A stretch of DNA of 9,989 bases from JALZAH01 sp051000755 (GCA_051000755.1 JBPCNZ010000114.1:1-9989); one strand, 5' to 3'; shown: positions 1-6,882, counted from the stretch's first letter. Made by a program: numbers and translations. Notes: generated by a model from the letters alone, not told the origin.

Positions 1-473
1 GCCCGGCGCCGGCCCGGATCGTGGTGGCCGCCGGCTCGGGGGGGACCGCGGCGGGGTTGCTGACCGGCATCGCCGCCCGAGGGTGGCCGACGAAGGTGGT
101 CGCCGCCGCGGTCAGCCGTTCCGCCGCGGCCACCGGCGCGGTGATCGCCGACCTGGCCAGCCGGTGCGCGGCCGGCGTCGGCCTGCCCCCGCCCTCCGGT
201 GACGGACTGGAGCTGGTGGACGCCATCGGACCTGGATTTCACCGGGCCGGACCCTCCGATCGGGCTGCTGCCGACCTGGCCCTGGCCACGGAGGGACTGC
301 TCCTCGACCCCACCTACACGGCCAAGGCCATGGCCGCGACCATCGAACTGGCCCGGGGGGCCACCCTCGAGGGCCGCACCGTCTTCTGGCACACCGGGGG
401 CGTGGTCGGGGCCCTGGGTGCCTTCTGCACTCTGGGCTTCCTCGGCCCGCTGGGGCGTTTGGAGGATCCATGA
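1..473 (+). CDS. PLP-dependent deaminase, ACC deaminase/D-cysteine desulfhydrase family (5'-truncated)
   Basis: The frame is open from the first base, so this is the C-terminal part (about 157 residues) of a protein whose family is usually 320-340 residues. Visible landmarks are the glycine-rich PLP-phosphate loop AAGSGGTAAG near the window edge and the C-terminal block LLLDPTYTAKAM followed by FWHTGG, both typical of the ACC deaminase/D-cysteine desulfhydrase branch of fold-type II PLP enzymes. The PLP-binding lysine lies upstream of the window and cannot be checked. Known members split off ammonia or a beta-substituent from small amino acids; the substrate here cannot be read from this fragment. 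The stop overlaps the start of the lyase gene as ATGA (470-473), so the two are probably translationally coupled. A 2,3-diaminopropionate ammonia-lyase-like role is an alternative. Confidence 0.85.
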   Translation, partial: PAPARIVVAAGSGGTAAGLLTGIAARGWPTKVVAAAVSRSAAATGAVIADLASRCAAGVGLPPPSGDGLELVDAIGPGFHRAGPSDRAAADLALATEGLLLDPTYTAKAMAATIELARGATLEGRTVFWHTGGVVGALGAFCTLGFLGPLGRLEDP

Positions 474-2005
474 GCAATCGCCCCGCCGGGTTCCCGACCG
501 CATCGGCCGCCCAGGAGCTGATCGACGGGGCGTTCGCCCTGGAGACGTCCTACGCCGCCGCCATCCACGACGGGCTCAACCTGGCCGACCTGGCCCACGT
601 CCTCGACCTCCGGGCCCGTGACGTCATCCCCGAACCGGCAGCCGTCGCCCTGCTCGGCGCCCTGCTCGACATCGACGCCATTCCCGCCGCCGACTTTCCC
701 TACGACTCGGCGGACGGCGAGCCCTACAACTCCCGCGAACGGGTTCTCGTCGAGCGGATCGGAGACACCGCCGGATGGCTCCACGCCGGCCGGCCCCGGC
801 GGGAAGCGACCCGCATCGCCTTCCGCCTCCACCTCCGGCGCCGCCTCACCGGCCTGATCGGCGACACCGCCGCCCTGGGCGCCGCCCTGGGCGAGCGGGC
901 GGCGGCGACCCTCGAGCTGCTGTTCGGCGACCAGACCTACCTGCAGCAGGCCCAACCGTCGACCATGGGCCACTACCTGCTGTCGTTCGCCTACCCGGTG
1001 CTCCGCGACGCCGAACGCCTCATCGGCGCCCTGGACTGGGTCAACCGCAGCCCCGGCGGTGCCGGTTGCGTCAACGGGACCAGCCTGCGTCCCGACCGGG
1101 AATCGCTGGCCGAACGCCTCGGGTTCGACTCGGTCATCGCCAACACCCGCGACGCCATGTGGCAGACCGACGGCCTGGTCGACCTCCTCGCCGCCATCGC
1201 CAGCGTGGCCATGACCCAGGACGGCCTGGCCGAGGACCTCGAGATCTGGTCGACCAGCGAGTTCGACATCGTCAACCTGGGCGAGGGGTTCACCCGGGCC
1301 AGCGTGCTGATGCCCCAGAAGCGCAACCCCTACGCCCTGTCGATGATCCGAGGCGCCGCCGGGGTGGTGACCGGCCGGGTGGCCGGATTTCTGGCCCTCC
1401 AGAAAGGACCCTCGGCCCGCAGCGACAAGCTCATCTTCGCCTACGCGGAGATCCCTGAGACCCTAGACGCGGCCGGGCGCATCCTCCGCCTCACCCGCGG
1501 CGTGGTCGACAGCCTGACGTTCAACGACACCCGCCTGCGGTTCCTCCTCGACAACGGCTTCAGCCAGGCCACCGACCTGGCCGACCACGTGATGACCGCC
1601 TGCGGACTCGACTACCGCAGCGCCTACCGCATCGTCGGCACCGCCGTGCACCGCGTCGCCGCCTCCGGGCGACGCGGCCTGGACGTCACCGTGGACGACC
1701 TAAGCGACGCGGCGCGGGAGGTGACCGGTTCACCCCTCGAGCTCGACCCCGAGTCCCTGGATCACTCCCTCGACCCCGCGGCCATCGTCGCCTCCCGCAC
1801 CGGCACCGGTGGCGCCGCCCCGGCCCCAGCCAAGGCCATGGTCGCCGAGATCGCCGACTGGTCGGCCCGACTGGCCGACACCGCCCGGCAGCGGGCCGCC
1901 GCCTTCGCGGCCGCGGATGCCGCCCTCCGGGCCCAGGCGGCGTCCGTCGCCGCCCGCCCGCCCCTTCCCCCGTCCGAGACCGCCTGCCGTGGAGGAATGC
2001 CTTGA
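470..2005 (+). CDS. Argininosuccinate lyase-like protein (fumarase/aspartase superfamily)
   Basis: This 511-residue protein belongs to the lyase superfamily that eliminates fumarate from N-substituted succinates; argininosuccinate lyases are usually about 460-480 residues. In order: HAGR at residues 105-108 (family HTGRSR block), DQTYLQQAQP around 154-163 (family THLQRAQP block), the SVLMPQKRNP signature at 278-287, and the C-terminal LDPAAIVASR and GGAAP blocks. Ser278 is at the position of the catalytic serine, six residues before Lys284, but the second serine of the usual SS pair is Val279. The histidine of the THxQ block is Tyr157. These changes argue against a housekeeping ArgH and for a paralogue with another substrate, such as the EDDS-lyase-like members. 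The start ATG at 470 has GGAGG just upstream and overlaps the previous stop. The C-terminus is an Ala/Pro-rich tail of about 40 residues. Confidence 0.85.
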   Translation: MSNRPAGFPTASAAQELIDGAFALETSYAAAIHDGLNLADLAHVLDLRARDVIPEPAAVALLGALLDIDAIPAADFPYDSADGEPYNSRERVLVERIGDTAGWLHAGRPRREATRIAFRLHLRRRLTGLIGDTAALGAALGERAAATLELLFGDQTYLQQAQPSTMGHYLLSFAYPVLRDAERLIGALDWVNRSPGGAGCVNGTSLRPDRESLAERLGFDSVIANTRDAMWQTDGLVDLLAAIASVAMTQDGLAEDLEIWSTSEFDIVNLGEGFTRASVLMPQKRNPYALSMIRGAAGVVTGRVAGFLALQKGPSARSDKLIFAYAEIPETLDAAGRILRLTRGVVDSLTFNDTRLRFLLDNGFSQATDLADHVMTACGLDYRSAYRIVGTAVHRVAASGRRGLDVTVDDLSDAAREVTGSPLELDPESLDHSLDPAAIVASRTGTGGAAPAPAKAMVAEIADWSARLADTARQRAAAFAAADAALRAQAASVAARPPLPPSETACRGGMP

Positions 2006-2058
2006 CCAACCATGATGCGACCACCGGGGGTCGGGCGGCGACTGGGGGCCGACGGTGA
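2002..2058 (+). CDS. Possible 18-codon leader minigene between the lyase and DUF1116 genes
   Basis: A TTG at 2002 overlaps the lyase stop (TTGA), is preceded six bases upstream by GGAGG (1991-1995), and opens 18 codons that stop at TGA 2056-2058. That stop overlaps the GTG start of the DUF1116 gene (GTGA). The peptide, MTNHDATTGGRAATGGRR, matches nothing I know. The DUF1116 gene itself has only a weak ribosome binding site, so a coupling minigene is plausible. It could equally be chance or a leftover of a shifted longer N-terminus. Confidence 0.25.
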   Translation: MTNHDATTGGRAATGGRR

Positions 2059-3479
2059 CGGCCATCGACCTTCCTGATGACGTATCCGTCGTCAACGTCG
2101 GCCTCGGTCTGTTCGCCGACGCCATTGCCGCCCAGGGCCGCTCCGTGGAGAGCGTTGACTGGAAGATCCCCGCCGGGGGTGACGCCGAGGTGGTAGCCGC
2201 CCTGCGCCGCCTGTGGGGCCCCCACGCCGACCGGGTCGAGCAAGCCAACACCGAGGTGGTCCGCCGCCTCGACGAATCGGCGCCGGTCCTCAGCGGTGTC
2301 CGCCCGGCGGCCGACGTGGTGCCCGGTCTGGGCGAGCACACCCTCCTGCACTGCGGGCCCCGGATCGACTTCGACCGGGTCTGCGACCCGCTGCGTCGGT
2401 CCATGCGGGCCGCCGTCGTCGCCGAGGGGTGGGCGCCCGACACATCCGCGGCCGACAGTCTGCTGGCGAACGGCGAGGTCATCCTCGAATCGGCCAACCC
2501 CCACGACACCGTCGTGCCCATGGTGACCGCCATCGGCCCCCGCCAGCCCGTCTTCGTCGTCGACAACCCGGCCGGCGGCAACCGGGCCTTCGCCCCGATC
2601 AACCAAGGGCCGGGAAAGACGGCCTGGTTCGGGATGGACACCCCCGAGGCCATCGACCGGCTGGTGTTCCTCCGTGACGTCGCCGGGCCCCTCCTCGACG
2701 AGGTCGTCGGCCAAGCCGACCCGATCGATGTGTTCGGCTTGGCCGCCCAGGGCGTGCAGATGGGCGACGACTGCCACATCCGCACCCAGGCCAGCACCAA
2801 CCTGTTGATCAAGGTCCTCCTTCCCCACCTGGTGGCGCTCGAGGCTCCCGGCCGGGTCGAGCTGGCCCGGTTCCTCTCCGCCAACCACCTGTTCTTCCTG
2901 ACCCTGGCCATGGCCGCGGCCCGGGCCGCCACCGGCTACGCCATGGAGGTGGAGGGATCGTCGATCGTCACGACCATGGCTCGCAACGGCACCGACTTCG
3001 GGATCCGCCTGGCCGGCGACGACGCCTGGTTCCTCGCCGCCGCCCCACCGATCGGCGACGCCCTGTACTACGCCGGCCAGGGCCCCGAGACCAGCGCCAA
3101 CGACGTCGGTGACTCCGCCGTGCTCGAGCTCTGCGGCCTGGGTGGCCCGGCCGCCGGGGGGTCGCCGTCAGTGGCCGCGTTCGTGGGGGGGACCATGGCC
3201 GACGCCCTGGCCATGACCGAGTACACCGACCAGATCTGCGCCGGTCGCAGCTCCCGGTTCAAGCTGCCCCTCCTCGACTTCCGGGGGACCCCGGTCGGTG
3301 TCGACGTCCGCAAGGTAGTGGCCTCGGGATCGACCCCCAAGGTCACCACCGGCATCCTCCACGCATCCGAGGGGACCGGTCAGGTGGGCGCCGGGGTGGC
3401 CACCGCGCCGCTCGATTGCTTCGTCGGCGCCCTCATGGATCTCGACCGTCGATTGGGATCTTCGGCGCCGTCGGCGTGA
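2055..3479 (+). CDS. DUF1116 family protein, AllG/YlbE-like subunit of an oxamate carbamoyltransferase-type complex
   Basis: This 474-residue protein aligns by eye with E. coli AllG (YlbE) over nearly its whole length: LLHCGPRIDF (about 97-106), GGNRAFAPINQG (174-185), QGVQMGDDCHIR (232-243), TTMARNGTDFGIR (306-318), NDVGDSAV (349-356), GVDVRKVVASG (415-425) and the terminal GTGQVGAGVATAPLDCF (440-456). In E. coli, FdrA, AllG and AllH together form the transcarbamylase that turns oxalurate into oxamate and carbamoyl phosphate at the end of anaerobic allantoin breakdown. About 80 residues here precede the AllG-like core; they begin SVVNVGLGLFADAI and VDWKIPAGGD, a block I associate with longer DUF1116 proteins. 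The GTG at 2055 is the only start after the in-frame stop at 2013. The substrate need not be oxalurate, since the neighbours differ from the allantoin cluster. Confidence 0.88.
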   Translation: MTAIDLPDDVSVVNVGLGLFADAIAAQGRSVESVDWKIPAGGDAEVVAALRRLWGPHADRVEQANTEVVRRLDESAPVLSGVRPAADVVPGLGEHTLLHCGPRIDFDRVCDPLRRSMRAAVVAEGWAPDTSAADSLLANGEVILESANPHDTVVPMVTAIGPRQPVFVVDNPAGGNRAFAPINQGPGKTAWFGMDTPEAIDRLVFLRDVAGPLLDEVVGQADPIDVFGLAAQGVQMGDDCHIRTQASTNLLIKVLLPHLVALEAPGRVELARFLSANHLFFLTLAMAAARAATGYAMEVEGSSIVTTMARNGTDFGIRLAGDDAWFLAAAPPIGDALYYAGQGPETSANDVGDSAVLELCGLGGPAAGGSPSVAAFVGGTMADALAMTEYTDQICAGRSSRFKLPLLDFRGTPVGVDVRKVVASGSTPKVTTGILHASEGTGQVGAGVATAPLDCFVGALMDLDRRLGSSAPSA

Positions 3480-3522
3480 GCGCTTCCGGCGGGGCGCCGG
3501 CCGAGTCGGGGCGGCGGTCGGC

Positions 3523-4476
3523 GTGAGCGTTGCGGGTGGCGGTGGCGTTGCGGGTGGCGGCGGCGGTGGTGAGCGGGCCCCGGTGATCGACGCTGGGGCG
3601 GCCTGGTACTCGCTCGGCTCCCCGGCGGTCCGGGGCGGGGTCGTGGGCGGCGGGATGGTCGGCGGCGGCGGGGCGATCCGGGGCCGGGTGTGTGCCGTGT
3701 TCCGCCGGGCTGTCTACCTGCGCTTCGGCGGCACCCTCGTCGCCGTGGGGTCCGGTGCCATCCCGTCCGGACCACTGCATCTGCGGACGCCACGCTTTGC
3801 CGAAGCCCGGCTCGCCGTGGGGGATCCGGTCACCTTGGAATCCGGCGTCCTGCACGCTGGAAGGCTCGAGGTGGAGGTGCGAGGCGACCACTGTTGGGTC
3901 CCGCCGGCGGTCGACGCCTCTGCCCTCCGGGCGGCGGCGGGGGGCTGGTTGGCCGCCGATCCGCCTGCCGACGATGCTGGGGGGATCGGGGGGGCGGCCG
4001 CCCCCTCCGTGGCGGGCGGGGACCTCGACGCCGTGGCCGACGCTCTGGTCGGGCGCGGATCCGGCCTCACGCCCGAAGGCGACGACATCCTCGCCGGGAT
4101 CGTTGTGGTCGACGCCTTGCTCCACCCCGAGAACGACACCTACCGGTGCGGCGTCGCCGCCCGGGCCGCGGTCCGGACCAATGACGTGGCCGCGGCCTTT
4201 CTGGCATGGGCGGCGGTGGGCCAGAGCATCGGGCCCACCCACAATCTCCTCGTTGCCGTGGCCGCCGGCAATCACCGGACGGCGTTCGCAGCGCGGGCCG
4301 AGCTGACAGGCATTGGGGCATCGTCGGGCGCCGCCCTGTTGCACGGCGTGCAGCAGGCACTGGCCGGGGTGGCGGACGGCATCGCGGCGCCAGAAGCCAT
4401 TGCACGCCGCTGCAATAGTGACGCAACGTCCGGCGCGATGGTCGTTGGATGCCCTACGGAGGGACCGCATGCCTGA
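3523..4476 (+). CDS. DUF2877 family protein, AllH/YlbF-like partner of DUF1116
   Basis: The DUF2877 signature GLTPEGDDILAG lies at residues 181-192, and a second conserved block GASSGAALLHGV at 265-276. The N-terminal half includes RGRVCAVFRRAVYLRF (53-68), also typical. In E. coli AllH works with FdrA and AllG in oxamate carbamoyl transfer, so finding it straight after a DUF1116 gene supports the same complex. The GTG at 3523 is 43 bases after the DUF1116 stop, with no strong ribosome binding site. The first 50 residues are unusually glycine-rich (runs at 5-8, 11-16 and 47-50) and partly encoded by a short tandem repeat, so the true start could be further downstream. At the 3' end it overlaps the next ORF by 8 bases. 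Confidence 0.85.
   Translation: MSVAGGGGVAGGGGGGERAPVIDAGAAWYSLGSPAVRGGVVGGGMVGGGGAIRGRVCAVFRRAVYLRFGGTLVAVGSGAIPSGPLHLRTPRFAEARLAVGDPVTLESGVLHAGRLEVEVRGDHCWVPPAVDASALRAAAGGWLAADPPADDAGGIGGAAAPSVAGGDLDAVADALVGRGSGLTPEGDDILAGIVVVDALLHPENDTYRCGVAARAAVRTNDVAAAFLAWAAVGQSIGPTHNLLVAVAAGNHRTAFAARAELTGIGASSGAALLHGVQQALAGVADGIAAPEAIARRCNSDATSGAMVVGCPTEGPHA
3529..3564 (+). repeat. 18-bp tandem repeat encoding the Gly-rich N-terminus of the DUF2877 protein
   Basis: Two adjacent 18-base units (3529-3546 and 3547-3564) begin GTTGCGGGTGGCGG and differ at one position. They encode Val-Ala-Gly-Gly-Gly-Gly twice and keep the reading frame. Copy number could vary by slippage. Confidence 0.8.
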
Positions 4477-4822
4477 TGTCCGGATACCAACGTGTTGTAC
4501 CTCGTACCGGCATTCGCATCCCGAGCATCACGATCGGCTGTTGCAGGTCGAGACCGACGGGATCTACGGTGCCACCGAGCTGATGGAGCTGGCGGTCACG
4601 TGGGAGGAGTTGGACTACTCCGACTTGCCGGTGATCGCCCCCGACCACTGGCCCGACTTCGTGGACGCTCACCCCTGGCACGACCGCCAGGCCGTCGCCA
4701 AGCTGGTGGAGTTGGCCCTCGCCGGTCGTCGAGCCAGGCCGCCTAGACCCGTCGCACCGCCACGGGCGGGGGGTGGTCGAGGGTGTTGGAGATGTAACAG
4801 ACGGCCTTGGCCCGGTCAATGA
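4469..4822 (+). CDS. Small hypothetical protein at the end of the DUF1116/DUF2877 operon
   Basis: The ATG at 4469 has a strong ribosome binding site (GGAGGG, 4458-4463, five bases away) and overlaps the DUF2877 stop by 8 bases, so translation from here is credible. The reading frame gives 117 residues. Residues 1 to about 90 look coding: a Cys-Cys pair at 9-10, several His residues (SHPEHHDR), then an acidic, tryptophan-containing segment with DHWPDF and HPWHDRQ. I do not recognise the family. From about residue 92 the frame reads through the antisense of the OsmC gene and becomes Arg/Pro-rich, giving an 80-base convergent overlap. A TAG in the next frame at 4744-4746 would end the protein almost exactly where the OsmC gene ends, so a single-base frameshift near the 3' end is possible. 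Position suggests a minor member or sensor of the upstream pathway, which is inference only. Confidence 0.55.
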   Translation: MPDVRIPTCCTSYRHSHPEHHDRLLQVETDGIYGATELMELAVTWEELDYSDLPVIAPDHWPDFVDAHPWHDRQAVAKLVELALAGRRARPPRPVAPPRAGGGRGCWRCNRRPWPGQ

Positions 4823-5150
4823 GGTCGGCGATGACGGCGTCATCGGTGTTGGCCTCGATGGCGATATCGAGGCCCAGGTCGCCGAACGACGGCCCCGAGT
4901 AGGTCCCGGTCACGGAGATCTGCAACGAGAGGATCTCGAGGCCCCGCTTGGCGGCCACGTGGTGGAGGGCCAGGGCGAAGCACGATCCGAGGGACGCCAG
5001 GAACAGCTCCGTCGGCGTCGACCCCGTGTCGGTGCCCTGCACCGACACGGGTTCGTCCACCTGGATGCGGTGCTGGCGGGCTGCCACCTCACAGCGGTAG
5101 CCGCCACCCCACACGGCGGTGACGGTCAGGGTGCGCGCCGGGTCGGTCAC
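4743..5150 (-). CDS. OsmC/Ohr family protein
   Basis: The 135-residue protein has the OsmC fold signatures: TPTELFLASLGSC (residues 45-57), with Glu48 and Cys57, a helix continuing ALALHHVAAKRG, and the second cysteine Cys118 in KAVCYISNTL. Paired cysteines at these positions are the catalytic thiols of OsmC/Ohr peroxidases that reduce organic hydroperoxides. The GTG start at 5150 overlaps the stop of the accessory-protein gene as GTGA, so it is the last gene of the nitrile hydratase operon, convergent with the plus-strand operon. Alternatives are a non-peroxidase OsmC-like protein handling another thiol-reactive small molecule. Its role beside a nitrile hydratase is unknown; protection of the oxidation-sensitive cysteine-ligated metal centre is an inference. 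Length is normal for the family. Confidence 0.88.
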   Translation of the reverse strand: MTDPARTLTVTAVWGGGYRCEVAARQHRIQVDEPVSVQGTDTGSTPTELFLASLGSCFALALHHVAAKRGLEILSLQISVTGTYSGPSFGDLGLDIAIEANTDDAVIADLIDRAKAVCYISNTLDHPPPVAVRRV

Positions 5151-5590
5151 GCCCCGACGAGCGCCGGGCCACCGTCGGGCCCCGGGTGGTCGCCGGGTCC
5201 CCGGCCACAGCCGGGCCCCCGGGGGTCGCCGCCGGCCCCGCGGTCGTGAGCGTGGTCGTGACCAGCGGGCCGCTCCCGGTGCTCGGCGATGCGGGCTCCG
5301 AGTTGCGACGGCCCGACCAGGTTCAGCCGATCGAGCAGGGACTCGAACGCCTGCAGCCAGCAGTCGTAGTACCCGAAATGCGTCCCCCCCTCCCGCGCAT
5401 CTTCCCAACGGGCGATGGAGGAGATCAGCTCGGCCTGGAACGCCGGCCACTCGAAGTACCCGGCCTGGTGTATCGACAGGGTGACGCCGAAGATCCGGCT
5501 CTCCCACGGCTCGGAGAAGACCAGCTCGCCGTTGGACCGAGGTGGGGCGGCGGTCCCGCCGATGTCCAGGTCAACGGGCAGGGTGGTCAC
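5147..5590 (-). CDS. Nitrile hydratase accessory protein (NhlE/P14K-like cobalt-insertion chaperone)
   Basis: The 147-residue protein resembles the N-terminal part of nitrile hydratase beta subunits: FSEPWESRIFGVTLSIHQAGYFEWPAF (about 25-51), then GTHFGYYDCWLQAFESLL (69-86). This is the hallmark of the small accessory proteins that carry the alpha subunit during cobalt insertion by self-subunit swapping in Rhodococcus rhodochrous J1 (NhlE, of very similar length). The GTG start at 5590 overlaps the alpha-subunit stop as GTGA, and its own stop overlaps the OsmC start the same way. The last 40 residues are Gly/Pro/Asp-rich with a HDHAHD cluster at 111-116, which could bind metal. The order beta-alpha-accessory matches cobalt-type operons. 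Confidence 0.88.
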   Translation of the reverse strand: MTTLPVDLDIGGTAAPPRSNGELVFSEPWESRIFGVTLSIHQAGYFEWPAFQAELISSIARWEDAREGGTHFGYYDCWLQAFESLLDRLNLVGPSQLGARIAEHRERPAGHDHAHDRGAGGDPRGPGCGRGPGDHPGPDGGPALVGA

Positions 5591-6186
5591 GGCGCGGCCA
5601 CCTTGGCCACCCCAACCATGGCGTCGCGGGTGACGAGCGAGGCCAGTTCGTCCTCGGAGAGGCTGTCGGTGCCGGCCGGCCGTTCGGGCAGGATGAAGTA
5701 GCGCACCTCGGAGCTGCTGTCCCACACGCGGACCTCCACGCCGGCGTCGAGGGTGAGGCCCATCTCGGCGAGGAGCTTCTTGGGCTCGCGGACGATGCGG
5801 GACCGGTAGGCGGGATCCTTGTACCAGTCCGGTGGCAGACCCAGCAGCGGCCACGGGTAGCACGAGCAGAGGGTGCAGACCACGACGTTGTGCACGTCGG
5901 TGGTGTTCTCCAGCACCTTGATGTGCTCGCCCTGGGGGCCCTTGAAGCCGAACTCGCCGACCGCGGCCGTGCCGTCGGCCAACAGGCGTCGCCGGTAGTC
6001 AGGGTCGGTCCAGGCGTGGGCCACCACCTTGGCGCCGTTGAGTGGGCCGACGTTCTCCTCGTAGTTCTTGATGAGTCCGTCGATGACCTTCGTGTCGATC
6101 ATGCCCATCTCGGCGAGAAGGGACTCGAGGGCCTCGGTCCGCTGGGCGGGACCCGGGCGGTCAGCGGCGTGGGGCTGGGCGGTCAT
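5587..6186 (-). CDS. nthA: Cobalt-type nitrile hydratase, alpha subunit
   Basis: This 199-residue protein has the full nitrile hydratase alpha pattern: helical N-terminus with ALESLLAEMG, NGAKVVAHAWTDPDYR (50-65), GPQGEHIKVLENT (83-95), then the metal site VCTLCSC at 103-109 (Cys104, Cys107, Ser108, Cys109). Threonine within C-T-L-C-S-C marks the low-spin Co(III) type; iron enzymes have serine there. In the mature enzyme two of the cysteines are oxidised to sulfinic/sulfenic acids, and the cytosolic alpha/beta enzyme hydrates nitriles to amides. LPERPAGT and LVTRDAMVG near the C-terminus are also conserved. The ATG at 6186 is preferred over the upstream in-frame ATG because it makes an ATGA overlap with the beta-subunit stop and fits the family length. 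A relative with another substrate (thiocyanate hydrolase-like) is less likely with separate alpha and beta genes. Confidence 0.95.
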   Translation of the reverse strand: MTAQPHAADRPGPAQRTEALESLLAEMGMIDTKVIDGLIKNYEENVGPLNGAKVVAHAWTDPDYRRRLLADGTAAVGEFGFKGPQGEHIKVLENTTDVHNVVVCTLCSCYPWPLLGLPPDWYKDPAYRSRIVREPKKLLAEMGLTLDAGVEVRVWDSSSEVRYFILPERPAGTDSLSEDELASLVTRDAMVGVAKVAAP

Positions 6187-6845
6187 GCGGACTCCAGATA
6201 GTCGTCGTAGCAGTCGATGGTCAGCGTGAACGGTTCGGTGTCGGGCCCCCACAGCTCGGTGGAGTCGAACTCGACGGCGTAGACCGGCTGGGCGTTCTCG
6301 GCGATGAACGCGGCATGCGTGTCCGGCAGAACCTGGGCGGGCTGGAGGGCGACGACGGTGCCATCGTGGCCCCGGATGTAGTGGACCAGGCGGGAATGGC
6401 CGGGGTTGGCCAGCATCTTGGCGCGCACCCGCTCGCCGACGGTGAAGCGAGGGCTACGCTCGCAGTCGACTCGGAGGGATCCGGCGGCGGTCGGCTGGTA
6501 GTCCGGCTTGTGGGGTTCGGGCGTGGCCGGTTCGTCGACCTCCTCCCCCCGCTGCTGGCGGGCCCGAGCCTCGACGGCTCCGGGAGCCAGGATGTCGCTG
6601 TCGATCAGCATGGTCTCGACCGCCGCCAGCCAGCGACCGTAGTACCCGTCGCCGAGGTAGTCGAGCGGGTGTTGGCGGTCGATGGCGTGGCGCATGGCGT
6701 CGAGGTTCTGGCCCGACAGGCGGGCCGAGAGGGCACCGAAGGCAAACGCCTTGGCCTCCCAGGGCTCGTGGAACACCGGTTCGTCGGGATCGATCTTCAC
6801 CGTTCCCCATCCCTGCGTGCCACCCATGTCGTGGATTCCGTCCAC
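6183..6845 (-). CDS. nthB: Nitrile hydratase, beta subunit
   Basis: The 220-residue protein begins DGIHDMGGTQGWG, the invariant beta-subunit N-terminus, and continues with FHEPWEAKAFAFG (25-37), MRHAIDR with Arg52, and GYYGRWLAAVETML (68-80). After an acidic, proline-containing linker (about 100-120) comes the C-terminal SH3-like domain: FTVGERVRAKMLANPGHSR (134-152), YIRGHDGTVV (157-165) and VYAVEF (188-193). It pairs with the alpha subunit and supplies residues around the cobalt site. I chose the GTG at 6845 because it reproduces the canonical family start and has GGAGG (6851-6855) five bases upstream; the ATGs further up lack such spacing. It is first in the operon, as usual for cobalt-type enzymes. 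Length is in the normal range. Confidence 0.94.
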   Translation of the reverse strand: MDGIHDMGGTQGWGTVKIDPDEPVFHEPWEAKAFAFGALSARLSGQNLDAMRHAIDRQHPLDYLGDGYYGRWLAAVETMLIDSDILAPGAVEARARQQRGEEVDEPATPEPHKPDYQPTAAGSLRVDCERSPRFTVGERVRAKMLANPGHSRLVHYIRGHDGTVVALQPAQVLPDTHAAFIAENAQPVYAVEFDSTELWGPDTEPFTLTIDCYDDYLESA

Positions 6846-6882
6846 ATCCACCTCCCGGAGATGACCGTGCACCCTTCCCATC

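Noticed and set aside
1686..2932. Two long minus-strand open frames across the lyase/DUF1116 region
   Set aside because: They are shadows produced by GC-rich codon bias; the plus strand has clear family motifs throughout.
3471..3530. Repeated GTCGGCGTGAGCG at the DUF1116 stop and the DUF2877 start as a regulatory direct repeat
   Set aside because: It occurs only twice, about 47 bases apart, in GC-rich sequence beside a slippage-prone repeat; a small duplication or chance explains it.
5150..5260. GC-rich short repeats in the 3' part of the accessory gene as a CRISPR-like or recombination repeat
   Set aside because: Units are irregular, lack spacers and simply encode the Gly/Pro-rich tail.
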